From contig NC_077248.1 of NCBI RefSeq assembly GCF_947179165.1, positions 15,538,256-15,602,255 on the forward strand: a DNA stretch of 64,000 nucleotides. The letters are read 5' to 3'. Position numbers and translations under genes: made by a program. Shown here piece by piece: positions 46,343 through 58,848 of the stretch. The first letter of the stretch is position 1; each line of letters starts with the position of its first letter. The notes under the pieces were generated by a model. That model was given only the letters and a program-made list of their open reading frames with translations. It ran no database searches and had not been told where the DNA came from. The DNA is from Solanum dulcamara (taxonomy: Eukaryota > Streptophyta > Magnoliopsida > Solanales > Solanaceae).

Positions 46343-47338
46343 GGTACCTGGGATTCACAAAAGGCAAAATGTTTTGTGAAGTTCAATATGGACCATAATC
46401 CCTCTCGTAATCATGGAATTCCTTAAGACTTTGCGCACCATGCCGCACTACCACAGGACGTAGTTCCCTATATGAACCGTATAGGTACCCGTGGTGGGGA
46501 ACCTTGGCCATCTTTTTTAATGATTTTCTTCTCCCTGGAGCTCCTGCACTCACTAAACACACCATGACACTATAAAACATCAAATAATAGAATTTAACCT
46601 ATCTAATACTAATACAATCCTTGGGTTGCCTCCCAAGCAGTGCTTGATTTAACGTTGAATACTCAAACTTCATCAGGTTAGAGTTCTTCAACCACTTTCA
46701 CTTCGTCAGGAGATCCCAATTACCGCTTCACTCGCTATCCATTCACTTTGAACTTATGACCCTCTCGAGATTCAAGTTCCACTTCTCCATGAGCAAACAC
46801 TTGTGCGATAGTGAAAGATCCAGACCCCTGTGGTACCTGGGATTCACGGAAGGCAAAACAGTCTATGAAGTTCAACAAGGATGTAATCCCTCCTATAATC
46901 CTGGAATTTCTTAAGACTTTGTGCACCACGCCGCATTACCATGGGACGTAGTTCCCTATACGGACCGTATAGGTACCCGTGGTGGGGAACCTTGGCCATA
47001 TTGTTTTAATGGTTTTCTCCTCCATGGAGCTCCTGCACTCACTGAACACACCATGAGTAATATAAAACATCAAATAACAGAATTTAACCTATCTACTACT
47101 AATACAATCATTGGGTTGCCTCCCAAGCAGTGATTGATTTAACATCGCGGCACGACGTAGGTCCCTTGACTACTCAGACTTCATCAAGTTGGAGTTTTTC
47201 AACCACTTTCACTTCGTCAAGAGATACTAATTACCACTTCACTCCTATCCATTCACTTTGAACCTATGACCATCTTGAGCTTCAAGTTCCACTACTTCAT
47301 AAGCAAATACTTATGTGATGGTGAAAGGTCCAGACCAC
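46343..47338. repeat. Tandem duplication, about 490-bp unit, two copies
   Basis: 46,343-46,831 and 46,832-47,338 align along their full length, both starting GGTACCTGGGATTCAC and both including CCGTATAGGTACCCGTGG and GGGTTGCCTCCCAAGCAGTG. Unit two has an extra segment of about 20 bp containing GCGGCACGACGTAGGTCCC. The unit spans the end of the integrase and the leader of the following ORF, read on the minus strand. Copies differ at roughly one position in ten, so the duplication is old. Confidence 0.88.
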
Positions 47339-48190
47339 TTTGACCTCAGCTTTAAATTAAATAGCAACACTTTGTCCCCATTTCTAAATTAGCGCTGCTC
47401 AATATGCCTATCATGGTATAGTTTCATCCTCTTTTTGTAAAGAACAATACTCTCATACGCACACAAATAAAACTCATATATTTCATTGATTTGATTCAGC
47501 CTCAAATACGCAACTTCACTCCAAATTAAGTTCAACTTTGTCAAGTCCCATAATGCCTTATGTTCCAGCTCCATAGGCAAATGGCATGCCTTTCCAAATA
47601 ATAACTGATATGAGGACATACCAATGGGTGTTTTGAAAGCTATCCGATATGCCCATAGAGCATCATCAAGCTTCCTTACCTAATTATTTCTGTTGGCATT
47701 TACAGACTTTACTACAATTTCCTTGATTTCTCTGTTCGACATCTCAACCTGCCCACTCAACTAGGAATGACATAGAGTAGTTACCTTGTGTTATCGCACA
47801 CCATATTTTGCCAATAGAGTCCAAAAGATCTTATTGCAGAAATGGGAGCCCCCATTATTGATGATAGCCCTAGGAGTCCCAAACCTGGAAAAGATGTTTC
47901 TTCACAGAAAACCAACAATACTCTTGCTCTCATTATCTGGTAAGGCGACAGCTTCCACCCATTTGGAGACATAATCAACTGCTACAAGAATGTATTTCAT
48001 ACCATATGAGGCCCCATTGAATTGATGCCCCATATATCAAAAACTCTACCTCCAAGATTGGTATCGTAGGTAGCTCTTGACGCCTAGATATGTTTCCCTA
48101 CCTTTGACACTGGTCGTTCACCCCTTCTGCTTCTTTCATTCAAAAAAAAGGTAGTCTTTCCTTGGTAAATGGCATCTTAGGCTAGTAGTA
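47339..48190 (-). pseudogene. Athila-like integrase C-terminal half, remnant
   Basis: The minus-strand translation reads [15 protein letters not shown] (first catalytic Asp), then FGTPRAIINNGGSHFCN, LSGQVEMSNREIKEI (final Glu region), [20 protein letters not shown] and [19 protein letters not shown]. It ends in a GDKVLLFN...SKWSGPF-like tail. These are characteristic of Athila/Tat integrases. The second catalytic Asp, normally in an ISDGGSHF context, appears as Asn. Frameshifts and stops occur, and all sequence upstream of 48,190 (RT and earlier) is absent. Confidence 0.82.
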
Positions 48191-48610
48191 TCCATATAAC
48201 AATATCTTTTGCACTGTAGTGGCAATGATATTACCACCTCCGGTAATATAATACGGATAATAAAATATGAATAGCCCTCTTGGCAATGATATTATCACCT
48301 ACGGTAATATAATATGAATAAAATAATATCATCGTATACGATATTATATCATCGTATATGACATTATATCATCGTATATGATGTTATATCATGGCATATA
48401 TCATCATGTATATACGGCCACCATGTCATCACATACAACATTATATCATTATATGTGGCATCATACCATCTTATGTGGCTTATGCATGCCAAATAGACAT
48501 TTTTGAGGATGGAGAATATAATTTGGCGTCATTATGGATGCTTGCATTGAAAGTATCTCCTTTGCGTTTTCCTGTACTCAAAAGAAAATAAGTAATAGAC
48601 ACATTGCCGT
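48191..48610 (+). repeat. AT-rich degenerate tandem repeat (TATCATCGTATATGAT type)
   Basis: From about 48,220 to 48,480 there are repeated variants of 'atatcatcgtatatgatatt' and of 'ggcaatgatattaycacctacggtaatataa' (twice, near 48,219 and 48,278). The pattern resembles the array at 62,452-62,870. I infer that both belong to one LARD-like interior, later split by the chromovirus insertion. The junction with the Athila-like integrase near 48,190 is not explained. Confidence 0.55.
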
Positions 48611-48625
48611 TTTAACTAACGACCG

Positions 48626-48696
48626 AGGTAATAGCCTATGCTTATGCTTCTAGGCAATTAATAGCAAGGTAATAGCCTATGCTTCTAGGCAATTAA
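48626..48696 (+). repeat. Short tandem duplication at the truncation breakpoint
   Basis: AGGTAATAGCCTATGCTT...TCTAGGCAATTAA occurs at 48,626-48,660 and again at 48,667-48,696. The second copy joins the pol frame ([10 protein letters not shown]). The duplicated piece sits exactly at the 5' edge of the recognisable pol, so it may be a trace of the repair event that removed the upstream part. Confidence 0.8.
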
Positions 48697-50530
48697 AGGT
48701 GCATGAGCGCAACTACCCTACCCATGACCTTGAATTAGCGGCCGTTGTTTTTGCTCTGAAGATTTGGAGGCATTACCTCTATGGGGTGCATGTGGATGTG
48801 TATACTGATCATAAAAGTCTTCAATATGTGTTCACCCAAAAGGACCTTAATCTAAGGCAAATGAGGTGGCTAGAACTCCTTAAGGACTATGACATGAGTG
48901 TGCACTATCATCCGGGTAAAGCCAATGTGGTTGCTGATGCACTTAGTAGAGTGTCTATGGGGAGTGTGGCCCATGTGGATGAAAGGAAGAGGGAGTTGGT
49001 AAAAGATGTTCACCGATTAACTAGATTAGGGGTGAAGTTAGGTAGTACTAATGATGGGGGTATGGTTGTTCAAAATAGGTCTGAATCCTCTTTGGTGGTG
49101 GATGTTAAAACAAAGCAAGATCTTGACCCAAAGTTTATTGAGTTAAAGAAGTTGGTAAAGGAAAAGAAGATAGAGGTCTTTTCCCGGGGGGAGATGGGGT
49201 TCTATACTACCAAGGTCGGATATGTGTTCCAGATGTTGATGGCCTAAGGAGTTTGATCTTGATGGAGGCTCGTAATTCTAGATACTCCATTCATCCCAGT
49301 TCAACAAAAATGTACTGAGACTTAAAGGAGTTGTATTGGTGGGGTGGCATGAAGAAGGACATAGCAAGATTTGTGTCCGAATGTACAAATTGCCAACAAG
49401 TGAAGGCCGAACATCAAAGACCGGGTGGACTAGCTCAAGACATTGAAATCCCTACTTGGAAGTGGGAAGATGTGAATATGGATTTTGTAGTGGGTTTGCC
49501 TAATACCCGGAAGCGTCATGACTCGATTTGGGTAATTGTTGATAGAATGACTAAGTCAGCTCACTTCCTATCGATTAAAACTTCCTATAGTGCTGAAGAC
49601 TGTGCCAAGTTGTATATTCGGGAGTTGGTGAGGTTGCATGGTGTGCCATTATCCATTATTTCGGATCATGGTACCCAATTCACTTCACACTTCTGGAGAT
49701 CATTTCAAAAAGGCCTCGGTACTAAGGTAAAGTTGAGCACAGCATTCCATCCTCAAATGGATGGGCAAGTCGAAAGGACGATTCAAACACTAGAGGATAT
49801 GTTAAGGGCTTGTGTGTTGGAGTTTAAAGGGAATTGGGATGATCATCTACCTCTCATCGAGTTTGCCTATAATAATAGTTACCACTCAAGTATTGAGATG
49901 GCACCATTTGAGGCTTTGTGTGGGAGACGATGTAGATCACCAGTTGGTTGGTTCAAAGTAGGCGAGATGACCTTGTTAGGCCCCGATTTGGTACTTGATA
50001 CTTTAGAGAAGGTGAAGATCATTAGAGAAAGGTTGAAGGCAGCTCAAAGTCGTCAAAAGTCCTATTCTGACACTAGAAGAAGGGATCTTGAGTTTAATGT
50101 GGACGATTGGGTGTATCTAAAGGTTTCACCCATGAAAGGTGTGGTTTGATTTGGTAAGAAAGGGAAATTGAGCCCTAGATATGTAGGGCCTTATAGAATC
50201 GTGAGACGTGTTGGTAAGGTTGCATATGAGTTGGAATTACCATTGGAAATGGCCATGGTTCATCCGGTATTTCACGTGTCTATGTTGAAAAAATATGTGG
50301 GTGATCCTAGTTCCATTGTACCTATGGGAGTAGTGAATATTGAAGAAAACTTGACCTATGAAGAAGTTCCTGTAGAAATTTTGGACCGGCAAGTTAAGAG
50401 ATTGAGGAACAAAGAAGTTGCATCTGTTAAAGTCCTTTGGAGGAATCAACAAATAGAAACTGCAACATGGGAAGCGGAAGCGGATATAATTAAGGGATAC
50501 CCTCATCTTTTCTCCTCTACCCAAACCTAA
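48669..50530 (+). pseudogene. Chromovirus pol fragment: RNase H end, integrase, chromodomain
   Basis: The frame begins [10 protein letters not shown] in RNase H and includes [10 protein letters not shown] and ADALSR. After a frameshift and stop near 49,250-49,320 it continues with YWWGGMKKDIARFVSECTNC (zinc-binding region). The integrase core follows ([30 protein letters not shown]), keeping D, D and E. A TGA near 50,147 interrupts [12 protein letters not shown], where a related copy has an Arg codon. The GPY-type region (YVGPYRIVRRVG) and a C-terminal chromodomain ([27 protein letters not shown]) finish the protein at 50,530. No complete product is possible. Confidence 0.88.
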
Positions 50531-50689
50531 GGTATTAAGTTGCCCTTGCTCAATTACTTGAAATCTTTACATCTCAACTTTTCTTGTCATATGCTTGCAA
50601 AATTATGAAATATGTTTTAAACGATATTTTAAATTACACTGTTGCATTAATGATAGGTTGTTTGTTAACACTCTACTCTACTCAAGCTA

Positions 50690-50733
50690 AGTCTTTTCTC
50701 ATTCGAGGACGAATGTTCCCAAGGGGGAGATAA
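50690..50733 (+). other. Polypurine tract region before the 3' LTR
   Basis: TTCGAGGACGAATGTTCCC is followed by AAGGGGGAGATAA immediately before TGTAACATCC. The purine run would prime plus-strand synthesis. The same arrangement, with the same ATTCGAGGACGAATG landmark, appears inverted beside the full-length element's 3' LTR near 54,438-54,475. Confidence 0.8.
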
Positions 50734-52282
50734 TGTAACATCCCCTAAAAACGTTGTATACGATGTTTCAATTTTTGCCTAAACATGATACAAACTCTGT
50801 ATTTTAGGCATAACTTTTCATAGGAATATCCAAATTGAGTGATTCAAATTTTTGAGTAACCAAAAGATCATTACCTACAACTTTTATGAAGACCATATTT
50901 TAATATTCGGAGGTTAAGTAGGTCAAATAAATTAATTTTTGTAAGGTAGGATGTTGTGACGGAAATGAGTGTTTATAGAAGACAAATCATATCTCACTGT
51001 AGGTTTATCCAAATTGGTTGATTCTTGAACGATATGAAACTAGACTTCCATATCTACAATTCTTATGAAGACACCAAATCCTAATAAGGAATTTATCTTA
51101 TTCAAACGCAGCTCCCAAAAAGAGTATTCTGTCAAAAATAACTCATTTCACCTACCATCGAAAGATCTAGATTCATTTGACATCACTCATGACATAAATT
51201 ATCCTCCATTTAACATCATCCATGACATCAATATATTCCACCAAATTTTTAGATTTTTTTTTTATAATTATTTTATTTATTGTTAGGTCCCTCTTTCCCA
51301 CCTATAAATACCCACCTTATTTCCTCATTTTATTCATCAAGCTTTCTCAAGCAAATCTTCTCTCTATACACTTCTTTACACATTCTCAAATATAGTTTTA
51401 GTTCTTAGTAGTGAAGAAATACTATTCCGGTGATTCATATACTCCGGGTAGTACACAAAACGTTCCGGCAAGGAGAGAAGCTAGGACTCAAGAGTGTTCA
51501 TTAAGTCTTTCGGTACCAACTAAAGCTTCGGTTTCCAGGTATGTAAGGTTTCAATGAGAGTATTCCTTCCACTCTCATGTCTAAATTATTTTGATTATAT
51601 GATAAATTATGTTTATTTTCTTTAAGCTTTACTCTAAGTTATGTGGGTGTTTATCCATTGGTTCTTCCACCCATGTAGTCCAAAAACTCTTTCAATTAAA
51701 TATCTTGATTTCAAGTAATATTTTCTTATGTTAATTCTTAATTTTACTTAATAGTATGAATCATGGTTAAACTAATGATTATTGCTCTATTTTGATCCAA
51801 CATAATTTCATATGTATGAATTGATGGTTTACAAGTAATTCTTTTATTTATCTATTTAAAGGTTCTTGAAATTCATGGTGGGTTGTTTAAAGCATGATTT
51901 TTAATTAATGGATTTCAAAGTATTTATGTATATTTATTTACATACATATTTGCAAGTTGAAGTGATTTGAACCCACCTAGTTTTACTATGTTTTTAATAA
52001 AGTTTGACTTGAAAGCTTTGACTCCAAATAAATATTTATGAAAGTAATATCTATGATCAAAAAGGGAGTCTTATGAAATGAAAGAATGATGAAATGATAT
52101 GAATCATGGATTCTTTATGCAATAAGGACAATTCTTGCATATTTGAATTATCAAATGTTTTAATGAGCTATTCTACCGAATATGATGTTTGAATTCTCAA
52201 GTTATATGCTATGAATATTTTGAAGTATTAAACTATTCCGTGGGATTGACTTAGCACCGAATGAGGCATTGAGGTGGGATTC
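50734..52282 (+). repeat. 3' LTR of the truncated chromovirus, first part
   Basis: The first 750 bp resemble the LTR of the full-length element (TGTAACAxCCCCTAAAA start, TATA region CCTATAAATACCCACCTTAT near 51,301, CTCCGGGTAGTACACAAAACG near 51,452). After about 51,500 the two families no longer match. The LTR stops at GGATTC, where the younger element inserted, and resumes at 61,673 with the second GATTC copy at 61,668-61,672. Confidence 0.85.
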
Positions 52283-54437
52283 TGTCATGCCCCGAGAGGG
52301 TACCCTAGGCGTGGCCGGCACTCAGAAACCATCTCTGGCTTCCGAGAGAACCACTTGGTCTCATTACTCATTTGTTCATCAGCGGAAGACTTAATAATAC
52401 TAATGTGGGATTGTCATAATCAAAGGAAAAATATATAATTCTTAGAAGAAGTAGTTTCTAAGGAGAACTACTCCGATTACATCATCAGACTCTGTCTATG
52501 AAGCCTCTAATACTCTTAGATGGTGCCAATGACATGTCCATGGCTACCTCAAAAGAAACATCACACTCAACAATAATAAAAGGATAAGGAGTTCCTTCGA
52601 ATACAAGAAGGACTCACCAAATAGCTGAAAAGAAATGATCTTCAACGATGCGCCTGTTGAGGATCTCTAACACCTGTATCTGCATCATAAAACGATGCAG
52701 GTCGAATGACGTCAGTACGTGGAATGTACGAGTATGTAAAATGGCAGGAAGGTAAGGACAGATATCAAGAAACTCCTCTCAAGAAAACTCAGCTCAGAAC
52801 TCAACATCATCTCAACATGAATATGTAATGCAAGTTTAAAATATAATAATAAAAATAATAGTAATAAGCAATGCTTACTCAGTTGGGAGTTTCTCTAACC
52901 GACAACCATCACTTATGAGCTAGCGATGATACAACGAAGCGATGTCGTTGCCACATCCATCCAATACCTTGCCAGGGTAAAGGACATCACCATCTTGGAT
53001 CCATTCATCAAAGTCCTCTTTTTGGGACTTAAGAGGCATAGCCTCCATCCTACGCTGGCTACGTAGTTCTGGGGTTTGAGTAAATTAAACTCTTACCCAA
53101 CTCGGTGCTCAATACTACTTCCAAAATATGTGCTCATATTAAACTCATCATCTAGTCTCATTGGACTTTAATTTAAATCATCAAACTCATCTCATTTCAT
53201 GTTCATCAATCATTATACTTCCAAAAACATCATTTACATCTCATCAAAACATCTTGCTCAAAATATCATTTTCTCAAATTCATTCAAATTCAACTCTTTT
53301 ACTCTTTCAAAACTCAATAAAATACATATATAGTATTAATTCATATAACTCTCTTTTTATCAATAAAAATAATAAAAAGCCAACATCTTTACTCAAAACA
53401 TATGTAAAAATATTCATGAACATCAAATCAATTAGAATTCATGGGAAAGTAGCCATGAACAATAATTCCAATAATATGAGAGATAACAATAATAATAATA
53501 TTAATGCATAAATATATCAAACTCAATAGAAGAAGAATTAATTCATCTAGAATTCAAGATTTGAATAAAACTCAACTATAACTCAATTATAATAAATTTA
53601 AATATTGGGCGCATGGACGAACTCAATCCAATGCTATGAAAGCCTTACATACCTTAAATCCGAAGGTTTACTCCGAATTTGAACACTCTTGGACCCCTAG
53701 CCTTTTCTTCTCGCCGGAGCGTTTTGTGTACTACCCGGAATATAAGAATAACCGGAGTAGTATTTTTATACTACTAAAACTAAAACTATATTTGAGAAGA
53801 AGTATATAGAGAGAAGAAATGCTTAGGAAAGCTTGATGAATAAAATGAGGAAATAAGGTGGGTATTTATAGGTGGGAAAGAGGGACCTAACAATAAATAA
53901 AATAATTATAAAGAAAAATCTGAAAATTTAATGGAATATATTGATGTCATGGATGATGTTAAATGGAGGACAATTTATGTCATGCATGATGTCAAATGCA
54001 TCTAGATGTTTCCATGGTAGGTAAGATGAGTTCTTTTTAACAGAATACTCATTTTCGAAGCTACGTTTGAATAAGATAAATTCCTTATTAGGATTTGGTT
54101 TCTTCATAAGAATTGTAGATATGGAAGTCTAGTTTCATATCGTTCAAGAATCAACCAATTTGGAGCAACCTACAGTGAGATATGAATTTTCTTCTATCAA
54201 CACTCAATTTCGTCACAGCACTATATCTTGCAAAGATTAATTTATTTGACCTACTTATACTCCGAATTTGAAGTTATGTTCTTCATGAAAGTTGTAGGTA
54301 AGGATGTTGTGATTACCCAGAAATTTGAATCACCTAATTTGGACCAACCTATGAAAAGTTATGCCCAAAATACAGAGGCTGTATTATTTTTGTCGAGAAT
54401 TGAAATACCGACATACAACATTTTAGGGGTTGTTACA
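52283..54437 (-). repeat. 3' LTR of the full-length chromovirus
   Basis: On the minus strand it starts TGTAACAACCCCTAAAATG and ends GTACCCTCTCGGGGCATGACA. Compared with the other LTR I see differences near 52,287 (T/C), 52,789 (C/T), 52,995 (C/T), 53,327 (C/T) and 53,741 (A/G). The open frames it contains (116 and 90 codons, plus strand) are repeated in the other LTR and do not look like genes. Confidence 0.95.
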
Positions 54438-54475
54438 ATATCTCCCCCTTGGGATCATTCGTCCTCGAATGAAGA
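54438..54475 (-). other. Polypurine tract of the full-length chromovirus
   Basis: On the minus strand, ATTCGAGGACGAATGATCCC is followed by AAGGGGGAGATAT and then the LTR start TGTAACAACC. This purine run primes plus-strand DNA synthesis. It sits about 100 bp downstream of the gag-pol stop codon. Confidence 0.85.
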
Positions 54476-54567
54476 TGAAAATAGGAGACATAAAGAATGA
54501 ATATCATCAATACATCAACTCCGATACTCAAATGGTTAATGACTCAAACTCAAGAATAAACATCGAC

Positions 54568-57500
54568 TCAAAGGTAGAAGTAAGGAATATTACCTTGAAT
54601 ATCGTCATCAGAAGGCATAAATAGATGAGGATAGTTAGCCTTCATATCTTCTTCAGCTTCCCATGTAGCCTCTTCAACAAATTGATTTCGCCATAGGACT
54701 TTGACAGATGCCACTTCCTTAGTTCTTAATTTGCGAACCTGACGATCAAGAATTTGAACTGGAATCTCTTCATAACTCAAACTCTCTTTCACCCCAATGC
54801 TCTCAGCTGGGACAACAAGTGAAGGATCTCCCAAACACTTCTTAAGCATAGAGATGTGAAACACGGGATGAATAGCAGCTAATTCTGGAGGCAACTCCAA
54901 TTCATAGGCTACGTTACCTACCCTCCTCATAATCTGATAAGGACCAATGTAGCGGGGACTAAGCTTCCCTTTCTTTCCAAATCTCATCACACCCTTCATG
55001 GGTGAAACTTTCAAGTATACCCAATCGTACACTTCGAACTCTAAATCTCTTCTTCTAACATCAGTGTAGGATTTTTGGCGACTTTGAGCAGTCCTCAACC
55101 TCTCTTGTATGGTTTTCACCTTCTCCATAGCTTGGTGAACCAAGTCTGGTCCAATCAACTCAGCTTCACCAACTTCAAACCAACCAATTGGTGATCTACA
55201 TCTCCTCCCATACAGAGCTTCATAAGGAGCCATTTGAATACTCGAATGGAAACTATTATTGTATGCAAACTCAATAAGAGGTAAATGATCATCCCAATTA
55301 CCTTTGAAGTCAATAACACAGGCTCTTAACATATCCTCCAAAGTCTGTATCGTACGCTCTGCCTGGCCATCTGTTTGCGGATGAAAAGCAGTACTAAGGT
55401 TCACTCTTGAACCCAAGCCCTTCTGAAATGATTTCCAAAACTGAGCAGTAAATTGAACTCCCCTATCAGAGATGATAGACAAAGGAACTCCATGCAGTCT
55501 AACAATCTCTCTAAGATACAGTTTGGCATAATCCTCTGCAGTGTTCGTAGTCTTAACCGGCAAGAAATGGGCCGATTTGGTCATCCTATCCACAATCACC
55601 CAAATAGAGTCATGTTGTTTGCGGGTTCGTGGTAAACCGGTAATGAAGTCCATATTGATCATTTCCCACTTCCATTCCGGTATCTCTATATTCTGAGCCA
55701 CTCCACAAGGCCTTTGGTGCTCAACTTTAACTTGTTGGCAATTTGGGCACTTGGACACAAACTCTGCTATATCTCTCTTCATTCCACTCCACCAGTATAC
55801 TTCTCTCAAGTCATGATACATCTTTGTTGAACCTGGATGGATGGAATACTTAGAATTATGGGCTTCTTTCATGATTCTCTCCCTAATACTATCAACACTT
55901 GGAACACATAATCTTTCTTGATATCTCAACACTCCATCTCCCCCTTTGGTAAAAGTCATTACCTTCTGCTTGTGAACCTCATCCTTCAGTTGAAGAAGAA
56001 TAGGGTCCTGATCTTGCTTTTCTTTCACCTCTGCAACTAGAGATGATTCGGCTCCATTTCGTACTATTGTACCACCCTCACTAGAGTCAATAAGTTGAAC
56101 TCCCAAACGCGCAAGTCTATGCACTTCCTTTGCCAACTCCTTCTTTTCCTCTTCCACATGAGTTGTACTCCCCATAGATAACCTGCTAAGAGCATCAGCA
56201 ACTACATTTGCTTTACCTGGGTGGTAGAGAATGCTCATGTCATAATCCTTGAGCAACTCTAGCCATCTCCTTTGCCTCAAATTCAGCTCCTTCTGGCTGA
56301 ATACATACTGTAAGCTCTTATGGTCTGTGAACACATCCACATGTACACCATAAAGATAGTGACGCCAAATCTTAAGAGCAAATACCACAGCTGCCAACTC
56401 AAGGTCATGAGTGGGGTAGTTCCTCTCATGAGTCTTAAGCTGCCTGGAGGCATAGGCAATGACCTTACCTTTCTGCATCAATACACATCCCAACCCAACT
56501 CTTGAAGCATCACAATAGATTACAAAACCATCCATTCCTTCGGGTAGGGATAGTACTGGAGCAGTAGTCAATCTAGCTTTCAACTCTTGAAAACTTTTCT
56601 CACAAGCATCAGACCATTGAAACTTAGCCTTCTTCTGAGTCAGCTTAGTCAATGGTGAGGATATGGATGAAAATCCCTCAACAAACCTCCTGTAGTAACC
56701 AGCCAAACCTAAGAAACTCCTTATGTCGGTTGGAGAGGTGGGTCGGGGCCAGTTCTTAACTGCCTCAATCTTTTGAGTATCAACTTGGATTCCATCCCCA
56801 GATATAATATGACCTAGGAATGCTACAGACTCAAGCCAAAACTCACACTTTGAAAACTTAGCATACAACTCCTTCTCCTTAAGAGTTTGAAGGACAATCC
56901 TAAGGTGAGTAGCATGCTCACTCTTACTTCTAGAGTAGACCAAAATATCATCGATGAAGACAATTACAAACGTATCTAGGTATGGCTTGAATACTCGGTT
57001 CATGAGGTCCATAAAAGCTGCTGGAGCATTTGTCAATCCAAAGGACATAACAAGAAACTCAAAATGACCATAGCGGGTTCGAAAAGCCGTCTTCGGGATG
57101 TCACATTCTCTCACTTTCAACTGGTGATAGCCTGATCTGAGGTCTATCTTAGAGAAACATGTGGCACCCTGAAGTTGGTCAAATAAATCATCTATTCTGG
57201 GGAGAGGGTACTTGTTTTTAATGGTGACCTTGTTTAGTTGTCGGTAATCAATGCACATTCTAAGGGACCCATCTTTCTTTCGCACGAATAGGACAGGAGC
57301 GCCCCAGGGTGAGACACTTGGCCTAATAAACCCCTTATCTAGGAGGTCTTTCAGTTGTTCTTTCAACTCTTTCAACTCAGCAGGAGCCATCCTATAAGGA
57401 GGAATAGAGATAGGTTGTGTATCAGGAAGGATATCAATACCAAAGTTTATCTCTCTATCAGGAGGAATTCCGGGTAGATCCTCAGGAAAGACTTCAAGAA

Positions 57501-58848
57501 ACTCATTCACAATGGAAACTGACTCAAGAGATGGAGTCTGATCATTAATATTTTTGACTCGAACTATATGATATATACATCCCTTAGAGATTAATTTTCT
57601 GGCCTTAAGGTAGGAAATAAATTTACCCCTAGGCACTACAGAATTCCCCTTCCACTCTAAGATAGGCTCGTTTGGAAATTGAAACTTGACAATTCGGGTC
57701 CTACAATCAACCGAAGCATAACAAGAATAAAGCCAGTCCATACCAAGAATCACATCAAAATCAACCATGTCCAACTCAACTAAGTCAGCCATGGTATCCC
57801 TATGATAGATTGACACAGTACAATTTCTATAGACCCTCTCAGCTAAGATAGAATCACTAACAGGAGTAGACACACTGAAAGGCTCAAGAAGACACTCAGG
57901 AAGGATCTCAAATTTACTAGCCAAGTAAGGAGTCACAAAAGATAATGTAGCACCTGGATCAAGTAATGCATACACATCAAAAGAAAGGACTCGAAGCATA
58001 CCAATAACAACATCGGGTGTGTTTTCTTGGTCTTGGCGACTACCCATAGCATACAGGCGGTTGGTTCCCCCACCTGCACTTGAAGCTGCACCTCTATGAT
58101 TACCTCTATTCTGTGGAGCTGCAGAAGAAAACTGAGCTCTACTACTTCCATCTCCCTGCCTTTTTGAAGGACACTCATTCTGGAAGTGACCTATCTTTCC
58201 ACATCCGTAGCAAGCATTGGTGCCCACACGACACTCTCCCAAATGGAGCCTTCCATATCTAGCACATGGTGGTTTCCCTCTAGAACCTTGAGCCATACTT
58301 AATTGGGACTGAGAACCTTGAGATCGGAAGTTTTGGTGACTTAGAGATCTTTGATCATACCTGGTATTAGGTGTAAAAGTATTTGTTGGGGAAGGTGCAT
58401 AATTGGAAGACCTTTTCTGAAAGAAAGACTTGTTACCCTTCCCTTGCTTCTGCTCATTCTCATGCCCAGCAGACTTAGCCTTCTTGCTTAGGTGTTCTTC
58501 TCGGTCCTTTTTCTTATCATCCTCAACCTGCTGAGCATACACCATCAATCTAGAAAAATCCATGTCAGAAATCATTAGCATTGCCTTACATTCTTTCTTT
58601 ACATGTTTGCCTAGGCCAGAGACAAACTTCCTCATCTTAGACCTCATATGGGGAATCATTTCTGGGGCATATTTGGACAATTGAATAAACTTCAAACTAT
58701 ATTCTTTCACAGTCATACTCTCTTGCTTGAAGTTCACAAACTCCTCAATTTTTGCTTCACGTAGCTCTTGGGGAAAAAAGTTATCAAGAAATGCTCTTTC
58801 AAACTCATCCCAAAGAGCAGGCTCTGCATCTTCACCTCTACTTTCTTC
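54568..58848 (-). CDS. Chromovirus gag (C-terminal part)-pol polyprotein
   Basis: The open frame runs from just after a TGA at 58,849-58,851 to the stop at 54,568; the first ATG is near 58,716. Positions below are counted from 58,737. Capsid end and CCHC knuckle [14 protein letters not shown] (about 175-188). Aspartic protease [11 protein letters not shown] (about 258, DPG where DSG is common). Reverse transcriptase with FIDDILVYS (about 592). RNase H with YCDAS (about 739) and TDHKSL. Integrase with zinc-binding H and C residues (about 964-1000) and catalytic D (MDFITG, about 1029), D (ISDRG, about 1090) and E (GQAERTI). The GPY-type region is [12 protein letters not shown]. The chromodomain [20 protein letters not shown]...WEAEEDM spans about 1327-1373. 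Catalytic motifs look intact, and the domains would copy and integrate the element. Loss of the gag start makes normal expression doubtful. Confidence 0.93.
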   Translation of the reverse strand, partial: EESRGEDAEPALWDEFERAFLDNFFPQELREAKIEEFVNFKQESMTVKEYSLKFIQLSKYAPEMIPHMRSKMRKFVSGLGKHVKKECKAMLMISDMDFSRLMVYAQQVEDDKKKDREEHLSKKAKSAGHENEQKQGKGNKSFFQKRSSNYAPSPTNTFTPNTRYDQRSLSHQNFRSQGSQSQLSMAQGSRGKPPCARYGRLHLGECRVGTNACYGCGKIGHFQNECPSKRQGDGSSRAQFSSAAPQNRGNHRGAASSAGGGTNRLYAMGSRQDQENTPDVVIGMLRVLSFDVYALLDPGATLSFVTPYLASKFEILPECLLEPFSVSTPVSDSILAERVYRNCTVSIYHRDTMADLVELDMVDFDVILGMDWLYSCYASVDCRTRIVKFQFPNEPILEWKGNSVVPRGKFISYLKARKLISKGCIYHIVRVKNINDQTPSLESVSIVNEFLEVFPEDLPGIPPDREINFGIDILPDTQPISIPPYRMAPAELKELKEQLKDLLDKGFIRPSVSPWGAPVLFVRKKDGSLRMCIDYRQLNKVTIKNKYPLPRIDDLFDQLQGATCFSKIDLRSGYHQLKVRECDIPKTAFRTRYGHFEFLVMSFGLTNAPAAFMDLMNRVFKPYLDTFVIVFIDDILVYSRSKSEHATHLRIVLQTLKEKELYAKFSKCEFWLESVAFLGHIISGDGIQVDTQKIEAVKNWPRPTSPTDIRSFLGLAGYYRRFVEGFSSISSPLTKLTQKKAKFQWSDACEKSFQELKARLTTAPVLSLPEGMDGFVIYCDASRVGLGCVLMQKGKVIAYASRQLKTHERNYPTHDLELAAVVFALKIWRHYLYGVHVDVFTDHKSLQYVFSQKELNLRQRRWLELLKDYDMSILYHPGKANVVADALSRLSMGSTTHVEEEKKELAKEVHRLARLGVQLIDSSEGGTIVRNGAESSLVAEVKEKQDQDPILLQLKDEVHKQKVMTFTKGGDGVLRYQERLCVPSVDSIRERIMKEAHNSKYSIHPGSTKMYHDLREVYWWSGMKRDIAEFVSKCPNCQQVKVEHQRPCGVAQNIEIPEWKWEMINMDFITGLPRTRKQHDSIWVIVDRMTKSAHFLPVKTTNTAEDYAKLYLREIVRLHGVPLSIISDRGVQFTAQFWKSFQKGLGSRVNLSTAFHPQTDGQAERTIQTLEDMLRACVIDFKGNWDDHLPLIEFAYNNSFHSSIQMAPYEALYGRRCRSPIGWFEVGEAELIGPDLVHQAMEKVKTIQERLRTAQSRQKSYTDVRRRDLEFEVYDWVYLKVSPMKGVMRFGKKGKLSPRYIGPYQIMRRVGNVAYELELPPELAAIHPVFHISMLKKCLGDPSLVVPAESIGVKESLSYEEIPVQILDRQVRKLRTKEVASVKVLWRNQFVEEATWEAEEDMKANYPHLFMPSDDDIQGNIPYFYL

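Larger units (their letters stand above)
25187..48190 (-). mobile_element. Athila-like gypsy retrotransposon, 5'-truncated and multiply interrupted
   Basis: On the minus strand the order is: integrase remnant (48,190-46,700), a separate downstream ORF resembling the putative plant transposon protein domain (about 46,320-44,972 and 31,381-30,389), then 3' non-coding sequence and a probable 3' LTR down to about 25,190. A LARD (31,382-44,971) and a solo LTR (28,113-30,257) are later insertions. Removing them rejoins sequence of the same type. Gag, protease and RT are missing. An ORF after pol is the arrangement of Athila-type elements. Outer ends are not defined. Confidence 0.7.

Noticed and set aside
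53161..53511. 116-codon plus-strand frame repeated identically at 60,391-60,741
   Set aside because: The two copies are the two LTRs of one element, and the peptide is Asn/Ile/Ser-rich with no motif. The repetition comes from LTR identity and not from gene conservation.
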